35,563 nucleotides of DNA from JALYUA01 sp038253555. Its GTDB lineage: Bacteria > Acidobacteriota > Thermoanaerobaculia > UBA5066 > Gp7-AA6. The DNA lies in assembly GCA_038253555.1 (NCBI GenBank), contig JBBSGZ010000025.1, positions 1-35,563 on the forward strand. The letters run 5' to 3'. The notes under the pieces were generated by a model. It was not told the origin of the DNA and ran no database searches. It saw nothing but the letters and a program-made list of their open reading frames with translations. Positions 24,778 to 33,223 of the stretch are shown in pieces. Both the position numbers and the translations under genes were made by a program. Numbering within the stretch: position 1 is the first letter of the stretch; each line of letters starts with the position of its first letter.

Positions 24778-25233
24778 TCACCTCTTCCCCGGAAATATTT
24801 TCTCGATCGCGGAGCGCCGGTACTCGAAGATGCCTTCGAGCTGTTGCCGGACGAGCAGGGTATGGGCGATCCGGCCGAGGACGCCAAACGGCAGCGCGTA
24901 CTCGACACGGTCTCGCATGAGCACTCCGTTCCCGTCGCTCTGAAATCGATGGGTATGGATCCAGGTTCGATAGGGCCCGCGCTCCTGACGATCCTGAAAT
25001 TCGACGCCCGGCATCCAGCGCGCGATGACCGTCACCCAACGGAGAGTGAAGACCATCCATCGAATCCGATACTCGATGCGCGCCCCTTCTTCCATCCGCC
25101 CCGGCGCGGGTCCCTCGATCCGAAACCGCAGCCACGGCGGCGTGATTCGGGCGAGGTTGGCCGGATCCGAAAAGAAAGCAAACACCTCGTCCAGCGGGGC
25201 CGCCACCCGGGTCGTCGTCTCCAGAACAGGCAC
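24778..25233 (-). CDS. SRPBCC family protein
   Basis: The 151-residue protein has the SRPBCC (START/Bet v1-like) fold pattern: an opening strand LETTTRVAAPLDEVFAFFSD, the helix NLARITPPWL, a run of beta strands (RIEYRIRW, RWVTVIARW), and a long C-terminal helix (QQLEGIFEYRRSAIEKIF). It likely binds a hydrophobic ligand; none is known. The start is a GTG at 25233 (GTGCCTGTTCTG). SRPBCC genes are found beside photolyase genes in several bacteria, and here the photolyase starts 127 bases downstream on the same strand, so the two may be co-transcribed. Confidence 0.85.
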   Translation of the reverse strand: MPVLETTTRVAAPLDEVFAFFSDPANLARITPPWLRFRIEGPAPGRMEEGARIEYRIRWMVFTLRWVTVIARWMPGVEFQDRQERGPYRTWIHTHRFQSDGNGVLMRDRVEYALPFGVLGRIAHTLLVRQQLEGIFEYRRSAIEKIFPGKR

Positions 25234-25463
25234 CCGCGCAGTTTGTCAGGACCGCGAGGCCCGAAACCGTTTGTCCAGAGGGAGGTGGGTATGTTCGGCT
25301 GCACGGGCCGAGTGCGCACGGCCTGCCTGCGGGCCCCCTCACCCCAACCCTCTCCCCGAGTCCGGGGCGAGGGGGCGGACCCGGGCCCTCACCAGAGAAT
25401 CCCGCTCCTGCATCCCGCCGGGCAGATCCATAAGCGGGAGGCGGCGGAGCCGCCGACGTTTCT
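25234..25463. repeat. Gap with hairpin repeats (CCCTCACCCC type)
   Basis: The 230-base gap holds CCCTCACCCCAACCCTCTCCCC followed by a GC-rich complement. CCCTCTCCCC (25348-25357) pairs with GGGGCGAGGG (25364-25373), with one mismatch, around GAGTCC. A second small hairpin, GGCGGC-GGA-GCCGCC (25440-25454), lies close after the stop of the dehydrogenase gene at 25464. The first is a repeat style seen between genes in many GC-rich bacteria. Neither has a T-run, so termination is possible but unproven. Confidence 0.5.
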
Positions 25464-26480
25464 TTATGCCTCCTGCGGCAGCAGTCCGAACAGGGGCAGC
25501 GTCACGACGGTATGGAGCCCCGCGGGCGCGTCCACGATGAACGGGATCGCGTTGACGACACACCCGACGGTGGCGCGATCTCCGTGGACCCCCCCCGAGA
25601 CCCGAAGCAGAACCGGGGGATCGCCCTCGATTTCGATCGTGTCCGAGGCATCCTCGACGCCGACCGCCATCGTGAGATCGAGGATCACCCGCGGTTCGTC
25701 TCCGCCCTGCACGAGCGCGATCTGGTGGAGGCCGAGGACGTGCCCGGCCGGAACCCCGTCGGTCTCGCGCTCCGCGATAACCGGCTCGATCGATTCGGTG
25801 ATCTCGTCGATCGCGAGCCCGAGCCCGAGCGCGAGCATCGCCGCGGACTCGGAGAGGCCGACGTGCCCGAGCTTCTTCGCCGCGACTCCGGACGCGAACT
25901 GTTCGCGGGTCAGGCCGGCGCCGACCTTCGCGCGCAGGGGGCCGCGGCGCTTGGCGGCATCCACGATCCGGGTCACCCGGACGCGTTCGACGCGCACGCA
26001 GGCGGCGGCGGCCGAGAGCGCGAGCCGGTCCATGACCAGGCCCGGGTTGACGCCGGTCCCGAGAACCGCGACGCCGCGCGCCTTCGCCCGCTCGTCGATG
26101 CGGCGCCCGAGAGCGGAGTGCCGCAGCTCCGGAAATGAGAGCTCCTCGCACGTCGAGACGACGTGCCAGCCGGCCTCGATCGCCTGCTCGATCTGGGGAG
26201 CGACGGCGTCGAGCCGGGATCCAGTGCAGAGGATGACGACGTCGGATTTGCCCCGCTCGCGGGCCGACCGGGAGTAAAGCTCGGCCGCGGTCGAATCCAC
26301 GTACGGACCTTCGCCCGAAGACCCGAGGACCTGTGCGACCGAGCGTCCCGCCTTGTCGGGAGCGGGGTCCGCGGCTCCGAGGATTTCGACATTGGGCCGC
26401 CCGACCAGGGCTTTGCCGACCTCGATTCCGATCGGTCCCAAACCAACGAGCGCCACGCGCGCGCGAAAAGATTTCTTCAC
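25464..26480 (-). CDS. Dihydrodipicolinate reductase-like / 2,4-diaminopentanoate dehydrogenase-like oxidoreductase
   Basis: The 338-residue protein has an N-terminal Rossmann fold with VGLGPIGIEVG (residues 12-22), the substrate-binding loops VVILCTGSRLDAV and HVVSTCEELSFPEL, and a C-terminal domain with GVAVLGTGVNPGLVMD and GHVGLSESAAMLALGLGL. This matches the dihydrodipicolinate-reductase-like family that includes 2,4-diaminopentanoate dehydrogenase of ornithine fermentation. The true substrate is not evident, since no other ornithine- or lysine-pathway gene is nearby. It has a good ribosome binding site (GAGGAGG) and a candidate promoter, and is divergent from the amidohydrolase. Confidence 0.8.
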   Translation of the reverse strand: MKKSFRARVALVGLGPIGIEVGKALVGRPNVEILGAADPAPDKAGRSVAQVLGSSGEGPYVDSTAAELYSRSARERGKSDVVILCTGSRLDAVAPQIEQAIEAGWHVVSTCEELSFPELRHSALGRRIDERAKARGVAVLGTGVNPGLVMDRLALSAAAACVRVERVRVTRIVDAAKRRGPLRAKVGAGLTREQFASGVAAKKLGHVGLSESAAMLALGLGLAIDEITESIEPVIAERETDGVPAGHVLGLHQIALVQGGDEPRVILDLTMAVGVEDASDTIEIEGDPPVLLRVSGGVHGDRATVGCVVNAIPFIVDAPAGLHTVVTLPLFGLLPQEA

Positions 26481-26612
26481 GAAGCCTCCTCTGTCTCGAC
26501 GCGCGGAACCTTATATGAGGTTGCCGTTTGCTGCCAGCCGCCGGCCTCCGTTCCCGTTACCGTCCCGATTCACGGGTTCTGATCCCGTTTTCCGGCTTAC
26601 GATACCGCCGCC
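26481..26612. promoter_or_regulatory. Divergent promoter region, dehydrogenase / amidohydrolase
   Basis: On the - strand TATAAG (26510-26515) with CTGGCA (26532-26537) at 16-nt spacing makes a reasonable promoter, followed by GAGGAGG before the dehydrogenase. On the + strand TACGAT (26598-26603) ends 9 nt before the amidohydrolase ATG with no ribosome binding site, again suggesting a near-leaderless mRNA. Between them lie TCCCGTTACCGTCCCG and ATCCCGTTTTCCGG phrases related to the repeats near rng. Confidence 0.45.
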
Positions 26613-27947
26613 ATGCGCCGCCTCGCTCTTGTGCTCGCCGCTCTCTTCGTCTCGGTGCCGTCTCCCTCCGCCGAGCCGGCGGCAAAGCCGACTCTCGCGC
26701 TCGTCGGCGGACGGGTGATCGACGGCTACGAAGGCAAACCCATCGAAGACGGCGTCGTCCTGATTGCGGGAGAACGGATCCTCGCGGTGGGAACGCGCGC
26801 AGAAGTGGCGGTCCCGCCGGGCACGCCGACCATCGATGCCCGCGGCATGAGCGTGCTGCCGGGGCTCGCGGACATGCACGTTCACCTGATGATCGTGGGC
26901 CACGGCGACTACGAGCACTGGGACAAGACCTATCGGCCGCGATTCGTGGCGGAGATCATGCCGGCGGCCGCGAAGCAGCTTCTCGAGAGCGGCGTCACGT
27001 TTGCGAGAGATCTGGGCGCCCCGCTCGACGACATTCTCCTGGTGAAGAGGAGGATCGAGAGGGGCGAGATTCCGGGGCCGCGGCTCTTCGTCTCGGGTCC
27101 GTTTCTTCAGCACGCTCCGTACAACGACTACGAGAAAGAGTTCCGCTGGGGAGTGACGGGGGCCGCCGATGCCCGCGCGAAGGTCCGAAAGGTGGTCGAT
27201 GCCGGGGTCGATCTCATCAAGCTGATCGACCAGGACCAGATGACCGACGAAGAGGTGCGCGCGATCGTCGAGACGGCGCACGCGGCCGGACGGCCGGTTG
27301 TGGCGCACGGCCACCGGGAAGACGAGATCCGGGTCGGCTTGAAGCACGGGGTGGACTGCTTCGAGCACACCGGCCTCGGAACCCAGCCCGGCTACCCGGA
27401 GGACATCCTGGCGGCGCTACGCAAGCGCAACCAGGGGCTCGCGTGGTGCCCGACGGTCGAAGGACTCTTCCTCTCCGCCTACACGGCCGACGTCTTCCCG
27501 GGACGCCTCGACGACCCGCGGTGGCAGGCGGGCCTCGCGCCCGACATCGTGAAAGACATCCGCGAGTCCCTGCGCAACATCACGGGCCTCCCCTACTTCC
27601 AGCTCGTCCGCCGGCGGCTCCCGACCCTTGCGGCGAAGTTCCGCCAGCTGCGCGAGACCGGCGTGACGCTTCTCGTCGGAACCGACTCCGGAATCCCCGG
27701 CAATTTCCACACGGACTCGACGTGGCGCGAGCTGGCGACGTGGGTCGATCTCGGGATGACACCCATGCAGGCCATCGCGGGCGCGACCCGCTGGCCCGCC
27801 GTCTGGCTGAAGCGGGAAAAGGACCTCGGCACTCTGGCGCCCGGCCGCTTCGCGGACGTGATCGCCGTCCGGGGGGACGTCCTGACGCACATCGCCCTGC
27901 TTCAGAGGGTCGACATCGTGATCAAGAACGGAGTTCGCGTGCGGTAG
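26613..27947 (+). CDS. Secreted amidohydrolase family protein
   Basis: The 444-residue protein has a signal peptide (cleavage after SPSA near residue 20) and an amidohydrolase domain. The metal site is visible: H89-x-H91 (DMHVHL), a probable carboxylated K203 (DLIKLIDQ), H232 and H252 (VVAHGH and CFEHTG), and D358 (VGTDSG). The beta-sandwich ends (ALVGGRVIDGYEGKPI near the start, DVIAVRGDVLTHIALLQ at the end) match imidazolonepropionase-like or Xaa-Pro-dipeptidase-like members. The substrate is unknown; an extracytoplasmic peptide or cyclic amide is a reasonable guess. A TACGAT box 9 nt before the ATG is the likely promoter element. Confidence 0.88.
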   Translation: MRRLALVLAALFVSVPSPSAEPAAKPTLALVGGRVIDGYEGKPIEDGVVLIAGERILAVGTRAEVAVPPGTPTIDARGMSVLPGLADMHVHLMIVGHGDYEHWDKTYRPRFVAEIMPAAAKQLLESGVTFARDLGAPLDDILLVKRRIERGEIPGPRLFVSGPFLQHAPYNDYEKEFRWGVTGAADARAKVRKVVDAGVDLIKLIDQDQMTDEEVRAIVETAHAAGRPVVAHGHREDEIRVGLKHGVDCFEHTGLGTQPGYPEDILAALRKRNQGLAWCPTVEGLFLSAYTADVFPGRLDDPRWQAGLAPDIVKDIRESLRNITGLPYFQLVRRRLPTLAAKFRQLRETGVTLLVGTDSGIPGNFHTDSTWRELATWVDLGMTPMQAIAGATRWPAVWLKREKDLGTLAPGRFADVIAVRGDVLTHIALLQRVDIVIKNGVRVR

Positions 27948-28020
27948 AGGTCTTGCAGGAGTATTTTGCGGTGGCAGGCGCTTTCGGCTGCTCGCGAAGC
28001 GCTCGCAGGGAGGCAAAGCG

Positions 28021-28233
28021 ATGGAAAACATGAATTCGAGCGATAAGGGGGCGGGAGAGCGGGACCGGGCGGTCGTGGACGAGCTGCGCGAGCTCGGCCG
28101 GTCCTTTTCGGCGCTCGGCCGGACGGTCTTCGAAGAGGGGCGGGTTTTATCCGCCGACCTTTTGAAAGCGGCGCGCGAGGCCGTCGACCGGGCCCGGACC
28201 GAGATCGAGAAGATGGCCCGGGAGAAAAAGTGA
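28021..28233 (+). CDS. Small coiled-coil hypothetical protein
   Basis: The 70-residue product is charged and almost wholly helical: DRAVVDELRELGRSFSALG, then AREAVDRARTEIEKMAREKK, a likely amphipathic or coiled coil. I do not recognise a family. An AGGGAGG at 28007-28013 stands 7 nt before the ATG, which supports translation. Its stop overlaps the GTG of the next gene (GTGA), so the two are probably made together. Confidence 0.65.
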   Translation: MENMNSSDKGAGERDRAVVDELRELGRSFSALGRTVFEEGRVLSADLLKAAREAVDRARTEIEKMAREKK

Positions 28234-28577
28234 GCGCTGGCGTCTCGCCGCCACGGTCGCGGATTCTCCCGCTGCTCCTCGTGTGGGTCGCGCTCGTCGG
28301 GCCGGGCTGCGCGAGCTCGAAGGCGCGCACTGACGCGGCATTCAAGTCCCTGGAAGCGACCGTGGTCGATCGCGAACACGAAGCGCCCGGCCGCGGCGGG
28401 GCGAGTTTCTCCGGCAACGGGAACTACTACCTGGTCTTCGAAGCGAGAGACGGCGAAGCCACGGCGCGTTACCGCTTCCAGGTCACGATGATGCAGTACA
28501 CCCGTTACACCGACGGCACTCGAGTCCAGATCGTCATCGGGGACCACCAGCTGAGAGACATCCGCCCGGTCAATTAG
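28230..28577 (+). CDS. Small exported protein, possible lipoprotein
   Basis: The 115-residue product begins with GTG overlapping the previous stop. It has a hydrophobic segment (about 12-24, ILPLLLVWVALVG) followed by Cys27, like a lipoprotein signal, but the GPGC sequence is a poor lipobox. The mature part has probable beta strands (NYYLVFEARDGEATARYRF, TRVQIVIGDHQLRDI). No family is recognised. It may be a periplasmic or membrane-attached protein; its partner is likely the overlapping 70-residue coiled-coil protein. Confidence 0.6.
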   Translation: MSAGVSPPRSRILPLLLVWVALVGPGCASSKARTDAAFKSLEATVVDREHEAPGRGGASFSGNGNYYLVFEARDGEATARYRFQVTMMQYTRYTDGTRVQIVIGDHQLRDIRPVN

Positions 28578-28671
28578 GGGGAAGCGCGCCGGGGGTTCAT
28601 GCCTTCGCCGTCCGCGCCCCGCCCTTCGCCGGACGCCGGCTTCCAGACAGCGCCCGATACCGGCACCTCCA

Positions 28672-28677
28672 TAGAAT
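28672..28677 (+). promoter_or_regulatory. -10-like TAGAAT, 7 nt before lhr
   Basis: TAGAATCCGC precedes the lhr ATG and the hexamer ends 7 nt before it, the same hexamer and spacing as before the exonuclease-ligase operon. No ribosome binding site lies in the interval, so the mRNA would be leaderless. No convincing -35 box was seen. Confidence 0.5.
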
Positions 28678-28684
28678 CCGCCCT

Positions 28685-31600
28685 ATGGGTTCGCATCCTC
28701 TCGCCGCGTTCAGCGAGCCGGTCCGCCGCTGGTTCGAAGGGTCCTTCGCCGAGGCGACCCGCGCGCAGGCAAAAGGGTGGCCGTCCATCGTCGGCGGGCA
28801 ATCGACGCTTCTCCTGGCTCCGACGGGCTCCGGCAAGACACTCGCCGCATTTCTTGCGGCCATCGACCGGCTGCTCTTTTCTCCGGTCCCGCCAAAGCTC
28901 GAACGCTGCCGGGTCCTCTACGTTTCCCCGCTGAAGGCGCTCGCGGTGGACGTCGAGCGCAACCTTCGGGCGCCGATCGCCGGAATCGCCGCGGTCGCGG
29001 GGCGCGCAGAAGTTCCCTTCACGACGCCCACTCTCGCGATCCGCACGGGCGACACGCCGGCGGCGGACCGCGCGCGCATGCTCCGGAACCCTCCGGACAT
29101 TCTGATCACGACGCCCGAGTCTCTCTATCTCCTGCTGACGTCGGGCGCCCGATCCCTCCTGCCCTGGATCGAGACGGTCATCGTCGACGAGATCCACTCG
29201 CTCGTTTCCGGAAAACGCGGAGCGCACCTTTTCCTGTCGCTCGAGCGGCTCGAGGCGCTCCGACAGCCGGGTTCGAGGCCCCTGCAACGCATCGGGCTCT
29301 CCGCGACGCAGCGGCCGCTCGAAGAAATTGCCCGGCTCTTAGGCGGCGGGGAACCCTCGGCCGGGGGCGACTGGAAGCCGCGGCCCGTGTCGATCGTCGA
29401 CGCGGGCCACAAGAAGGCGTTCGAGCTCACCGTAGAAGTTCCGGTCGAAGACATGTCGCGTCTCGGCGAAATCGTCGATGAGATTCCTTCCGGCCCGGCG
29501 GCTGCGGGACCGAAGCGCCGGTCCATCTGGCCTTCGATCCACCCGAGGCTGGTCGAGCTCGTGCGCGCACACCGCTCGACGATGATCTTCGTAAACAGCC
29601 GGCGCCTCGCCGAAAGGATGGCGTCCGCGTTGAACGAGATCGCGGGAGAAGAGAGCGCGCTCGCGCACCACGGGTCGATCGCGCGAGAGAAGCGGCTGGA
29701 GATCGAAGACCGGCTGAAGCGCGGCGAGCTCCCCGCGATCGTCGCCACCTCTTCGCTCGAGCTTGGCATCGACATGGGAGCGGTCGACCTGGTCGTCCAG
29801 ATCGAGGCCCCCCCCTCCGTCGCGTCGGGCATCCAGCGGATCGGCCGCGGAGGGCACTCCGTGGGCGCTGTCTCACGGGGCGTCATCTTCCCGAAATACC
29901 GGGGAGATCTGCTCGCATGCGCCGCCGCCACGGTGCGGATGATCGAGGGGAAAGTCGAGGAGACGTTTTACCCGAGAAACCCTCTCGACGTGCTCGCCCA
30001 GCAGATCGTCGCGATCGCGTCCGCCGGCCCGATCGCGACGGACGCTCTTTACGATCTCGTCCGCCGCGCGGCCCCGTTCGCCGAGCTTCCCCGGGGCTCG
30101 TTCGAGGGCGTGCTCGACATGCTTTCGGGCCGTTATCCCTCGGACGAATTCGCCGAGCTCCGGCCGCGCATCACCTGGGACCGGGTGGGCGGCACAGTCC
30201 GCGCTCGCGAAGGGGCGGGGCGCGTCGCGATCATCAACGGAGGGACGATCCCCGACCGCGGGCTCTTCGGTGTTTTCCTGGCGGGCGACTCCGGGACCGA
30301 AGACAAGGCACGGAGCCGCCGCGTCGGGGAGCTCGACGAGGAAATGGTGTTCGAGTCGCGACCCGGCGACGTCTTTCTCCTGGGAGCCTCTTCGTGGCGG
30401 ATCGAGGAGATCACGCACGACCGCGTCCTCGTCAGCCCCGCGCCGGGACAACCCGGGAAGATGCCCTTCTGGCACGGGGACCGGCCCGGACGGCCGCCGG
30501 AGTTCGGCCGCGCCGTCGGTCAGCTCGCGCGGGAGCTTTCGACGGCGCCGCCCGCGGACGCGCTCGTCCGGCTCACCCGGGACCACGGGCTCGACGCGCG
30601 TGCGGCGACGAACCTCCTGGCGTACCTCGCCGAACAGGCGGAGGCGACGGGGGAGGTGCCGAGCGATCGGGCAATCGTCGTCGAGCGTTACTTGGACGAA
30701 ATCGGCGACTGGCGCGTGTGCGTCCTGTCCCCGTTCGGGGCCCGGGTGCACGCGCCCTGGGCGATGGCTGTCGTCGCGCGCCTGCGCGAAGAGCGCGGGT
30801 CGGAAATCGAGATGCTCTGGTCGGACGACGGAATGGTGTTCCGACTGCCGGAATCCGACGAAGCTCCGGACGTCTCTCTTTTTCTGCCCGTCGCGGACGA
30901 GGTCGAGGACCTTCTAGTCGGCGCTCTCGGTCAGACATCGCTCTTTGCGGCGCGCTTTCGAGAGAACGCGGCCCGGGCGCTCCTCCTTCCGCGCCGCCAC
31001 CCCGGCCGCCGATCTCCGCTGTGGGCTCAGCGAAAACGCTCTGCGGACCTGCTCGCGGTCGCGTCCCGCTACGGATCGTTTCCGATGATCCTGGAGACGT
31101 ATCGGGAGTGTCTCCGGGACGTTTTTGACCTGCCGGGGCTCCTGGACATCCTCCGCCGCATCGCGTCCCGCCGCATTCGCGTCGTCGCCGCCGAATCGAG
31201 AGTCGCGTCGCCGTTCGCCGCCTCGATCCTGTTCTCGTACGTGGCCAATTTTGTCTACGACGGCGACGCCCCTCTCGCGGAGCGCCGCGCGCAGGCCCTT
31301 TCCGTAGACCAGGCGCAGCTGAAGGAGCTTCTGGGGCAGGCGGAGCTGCGCGACCTTCTGGATCCCGATGCGATCGAAGAGCTCGGCCGGTCGCTGCAGC
31401 GCCTCGACGGAACGCGAGCCGCCCGGCACGCGGACGGACTGCATGACCTGCTTCTCGGGTTGGGGGACCTGACGGCGGACGAGGTGCGCCTGCGTTCGCA
31501 GCCGCCGGACGCGGCCGACGAGTGGCTCGAGTCGCTGCGCCGGGACCGGCGGATCGTCCAGGTCGGCATTGCGGGCGATCGGAGGTGGGTGGCCGCGGAG

Positions 31601-33223
31601 GACGCCGGGCGGTTGCGCGACGCGCTCGGGATCGTCATTCCTCCCGGGCTCCCGGACGCTTTCCTCGAGTCTCCGCGGGATCCTCTCGGCGATCTGATCT
31701 CCCGCTACGCGAGGACACATCCCCCTTTTCTGGCGGAGGGGGCGGCGGCCCGGTTCGACCTTCCCATCGCCTCGGTCCGTCTGGCGCTCGAGCGTCTCGC
31801 CGCCGCCGGGCGCGTGGTCGAAGGGGAGTTCCTTCCCTCCGGACGCACGAGGGAGTGGTGCGACGCCGAAGTCCTGCGCTCTTTGAAGCGCCGGTCGCTC
31901 GCCCGACTCCGGCGCGAGGTCGAGCCGGTGCTCCCCGCGGCCCTCGGGCGGTTTCTGGCCGACTGGCAGGGCGTCCGGACTCCCCGGAAGGGTCTCGATG
32001 CGCTTCTCTCGGCCATCGAGCAGTTGCAGGGCTGCCCGCTTCCCGCGTCCGTTCTGGAAAGCGAAATTCTTGCGGCGCGGGTGTCCGGGTACAAGCCCGC
32101 CGACCTCGATCTTCTCTGCGCGGCCGGCGAAGTTCTGTGGACAGGCATCGAACCCGTCGGTCCGTCCGATGGCCGCATCGCGCTGCACCTTCCCGACCGA
32201 TATGCGCTGCTCGCCCGCCCTGGAGCGCGCGCGGACGGAGAGCTCGCCGGGCGTTTGCGTGAAATCCTCGCCGCGCGCGGGGCGCTGTTCTTCACCGATC
32301 TCGCGAGGGAGACCGGCGCTTTTGCCGGCGATCTCGTCCGCTCGCTCTGGGATCTCGTCTGGGCAGGCGAGGTCACCAACGACACGCTGGCGCCGCTCCG
32401 GTCCTTTTTGAAAGGGGCGGCATCGGAAGAGCGGCGCAGCCTGCGCAACCGGTCGTTTCGCAGCCGTCGTTCCGGCCCGCCGGGCAGCGAGGGGCGCTGG
32501 TCCCTCTTGCCCGGTGGCGGGTCCGCCGCTGCGAGCGAGACGGAGCGCCGCACGGCCCTGGCCGCGTCTCTGCTCGAACGGTACGGAGTCGTGACCCGGG
32601 AAGCCGTGCATGCGGAAGGGATCGCCGGAGGGTTTTCGGCGGTGTATCCGATCTTTCAGGCGATGGAACAGGCGGGCCGCATCCGGCGCGGCTATTTCGT
32701 CGCGGGGCTCGGCGCCACGCAGTTCGCGCTGCCGGGGGCCGACGACCGGCTGCGCTTCTCGCGCGAGCCGGCGCCCGAAGGGGAGGGGCGCACCTGGATT
32801 CTCGCGGCGGCGGACCCGGCGAATCCCTACGGGGCCGCCGTTCCCTGGCCCGACACCTCCGAGGCAGCGCCCCGCCCCTCCCGCGCCGCCGGCGCCCGGG
32901 TTCTGCTCCGGGAGGGGGAGCTTCTCGCCGCGTCCGGGCGGGGGGAGAGAAACCTCGTCACGTTCTTGCCTCCCGAAGAGCCCGAGCGGACCGAGGCGGC
33001 GCGGGCGATCGCATCGACGCTCGCCGGCCTCGTCGAAGAGGGCCGGCGCCGCGCCGTCCTGATCGGACGCATCGACGGGGGGGACCCCGGGGTCTCGCCA
33101 CTTTCTCCCTTTCTCGCCGCCGCGGGGTTCACGCTCGGGAGCCGCGGATACTTAAAACGCGCGGCGGCCCTTCGTTCGCCCGGCCCCGCCGACAACCCGC
33201 GCTCGTCCGCATCGAATGCCTGA
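28685..33223 (+). CDS. lhr: Full-length Lhr-type superfamily 2 DNA helicase
   Basis: The 1512-residue protein is a long Lhr helicase with both the Lhr core and the large C-terminal extension. Walker A is APTGSGKT (residues 45-52, Lys51); motif Ia VSPLKALAVDV; motif II DEIH (168-171); motif III SAT (206-208); motif VI QRIGRGGHSVG (384-394). A DNA-loading winged helix and beta region follow (about 490-600, TIPDRGLFGVFL), then a long tail with further winged-helix-like parts. Lhr enzymes unwind 3'-tailed DNA and RNA:DNA hybrids, and in mycobacteria lhr is DNA-damage-induced. Its stop overlaps the Nei-type glycosylase gene by 8 bases, the same pairing as lhr-nei in Mycobacterium, which supports a joint repair role. 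The longest gene in the window; intact. Confidence 0.95.
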   Translation: MGSHPLAAFSEPVRRWFEGSFAEATRAQAKGWPSIVGGQSTLLLAPTGSGKTLAAFLAAIDRLLFSPVPPKLERCRVLYVSPLKALAVDVERNLRAPIAGIAAVAGRAEVPFTTPTLAIRTGDTPAADRARMLRNPPDILITTPESLYLLLTSGARSLLPWIETVIVDEIHSLVSGKRGAHLFLSLERLEALRQPGSRPLQRIGLSATQRPLEEIARLLGGGEPSAGGDWKPRPVSIVDAGHKKAFELTVEVPVEDMSRLGEIVDEIPSGPAAAGPKRRSIWPSIHPRLVELVRAHRSTMIFVNSRRLAERMASALNEIAGEESALAHHGSIAREKRLEIEDRLKRGELPAIVATSSLELGIDMGAVDLVVQIEAPPSVASGIQRIGRGGHSVGAVSRGVIFPKYRGDLLACAAATVRMIEGKVEETFYPRNPLDVLAQQIVAIASAGPIATDALYDLVRRAAPFAELPRGSFEGVLDMLSGRYPSDEFAELRPRITWDRVGGTVRAREGAGRVAIINGGTIPDRGLFGVFLAGDSGTEDKARSRRVGELDEEMVFESRPGDVFLLGASSWRIEEITHDRVLVSPAPGQPGKMPFWHGDRPGRPPEFGRAVGQLARELSTAPPADALVRLTRDHGLDARAATNLLAYLAEQAEATGEVPSDRAIVVERYLDEIGDWRVCVLSPFGARVHAPWAMAVVARLREERGSEIEMLWSDDGMVFRLPESDEAPDVSLFLPVADEVEDLLVGALGQTSLFAARFRENAARALLLPRRHPGRRSPLWAQRKRSADLLAVASRYGSFPMILETYRECLRDVFDLPGLLDILRRIASRRIRVVAAESRVASPFAASILFSYVANFVYDGDAPLAERRAQALSVDQAQLKELLGQAELRDLLDPDAIEELGRSLQRLDGTRAARHADGLHDLLLGLGDLTADEVRLRSQPPDAADEWLESLRRDRRIVQVGIAGDRRWVAAEDAGRLRDALGIVIPPGLPDAFLESPRDPLGDLISRYARTHPPFLAEGAAARFDLPIASVRLALERLAAAGRVVEGEFLPSGRTREWCDAEVLRSLKRRSLARLRREVEPVLPAALGRFLADWQGVRTPRKGLDALLSAIEQLQGCPLPASVLESEILAARVSGYKPADLDLLCAAGEVLWTGIEPVGPSDGRIALHLPDRYALLARPGARADGELAGRLREILAARGALFFTDLARETGAFAGDLVRSLWDLVWAGEVTNDTLAPLRSFLKGAASEERRSLRNRSFRSRRSGPPGSEGRWSLLPGGGSAAASETERRTALAASLLERYGVVTREAVHAEGIAGGFSAVYPIFQAMEQAGRIRRGYFVAGLGATQFALPGADDRLRFSREPAPEGEGRTWILAAADPANPYGAAVPWPDTSEAAPRPSRAAGARVLLREGELLAASGRGERNLVTFLPPEEPERTEAARAIASTLAGLVEEGRRRAVLIGRIDGGDPGVSPLSPFLAAAGFTLGSRGYLKRAAALRSPGPADNPRSSASNA

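Noticed and set aside
24778..24908. Photolyase N-terminal extension from the ATG at 24908
   Set aside because: It would add 86 Ser/Gly/Arg-rich residues lying over the SRPBCC gene, and photolyases begin at the VHWFRRDLRL segment.
25340..25380. CCCTCACCCC hairpin considered as a terminator of the dehydrogenase gene
   Set aside because: No T-run on either strand and more than 90 bases past the stop; a dispersed intergenic repeat is the better reading.
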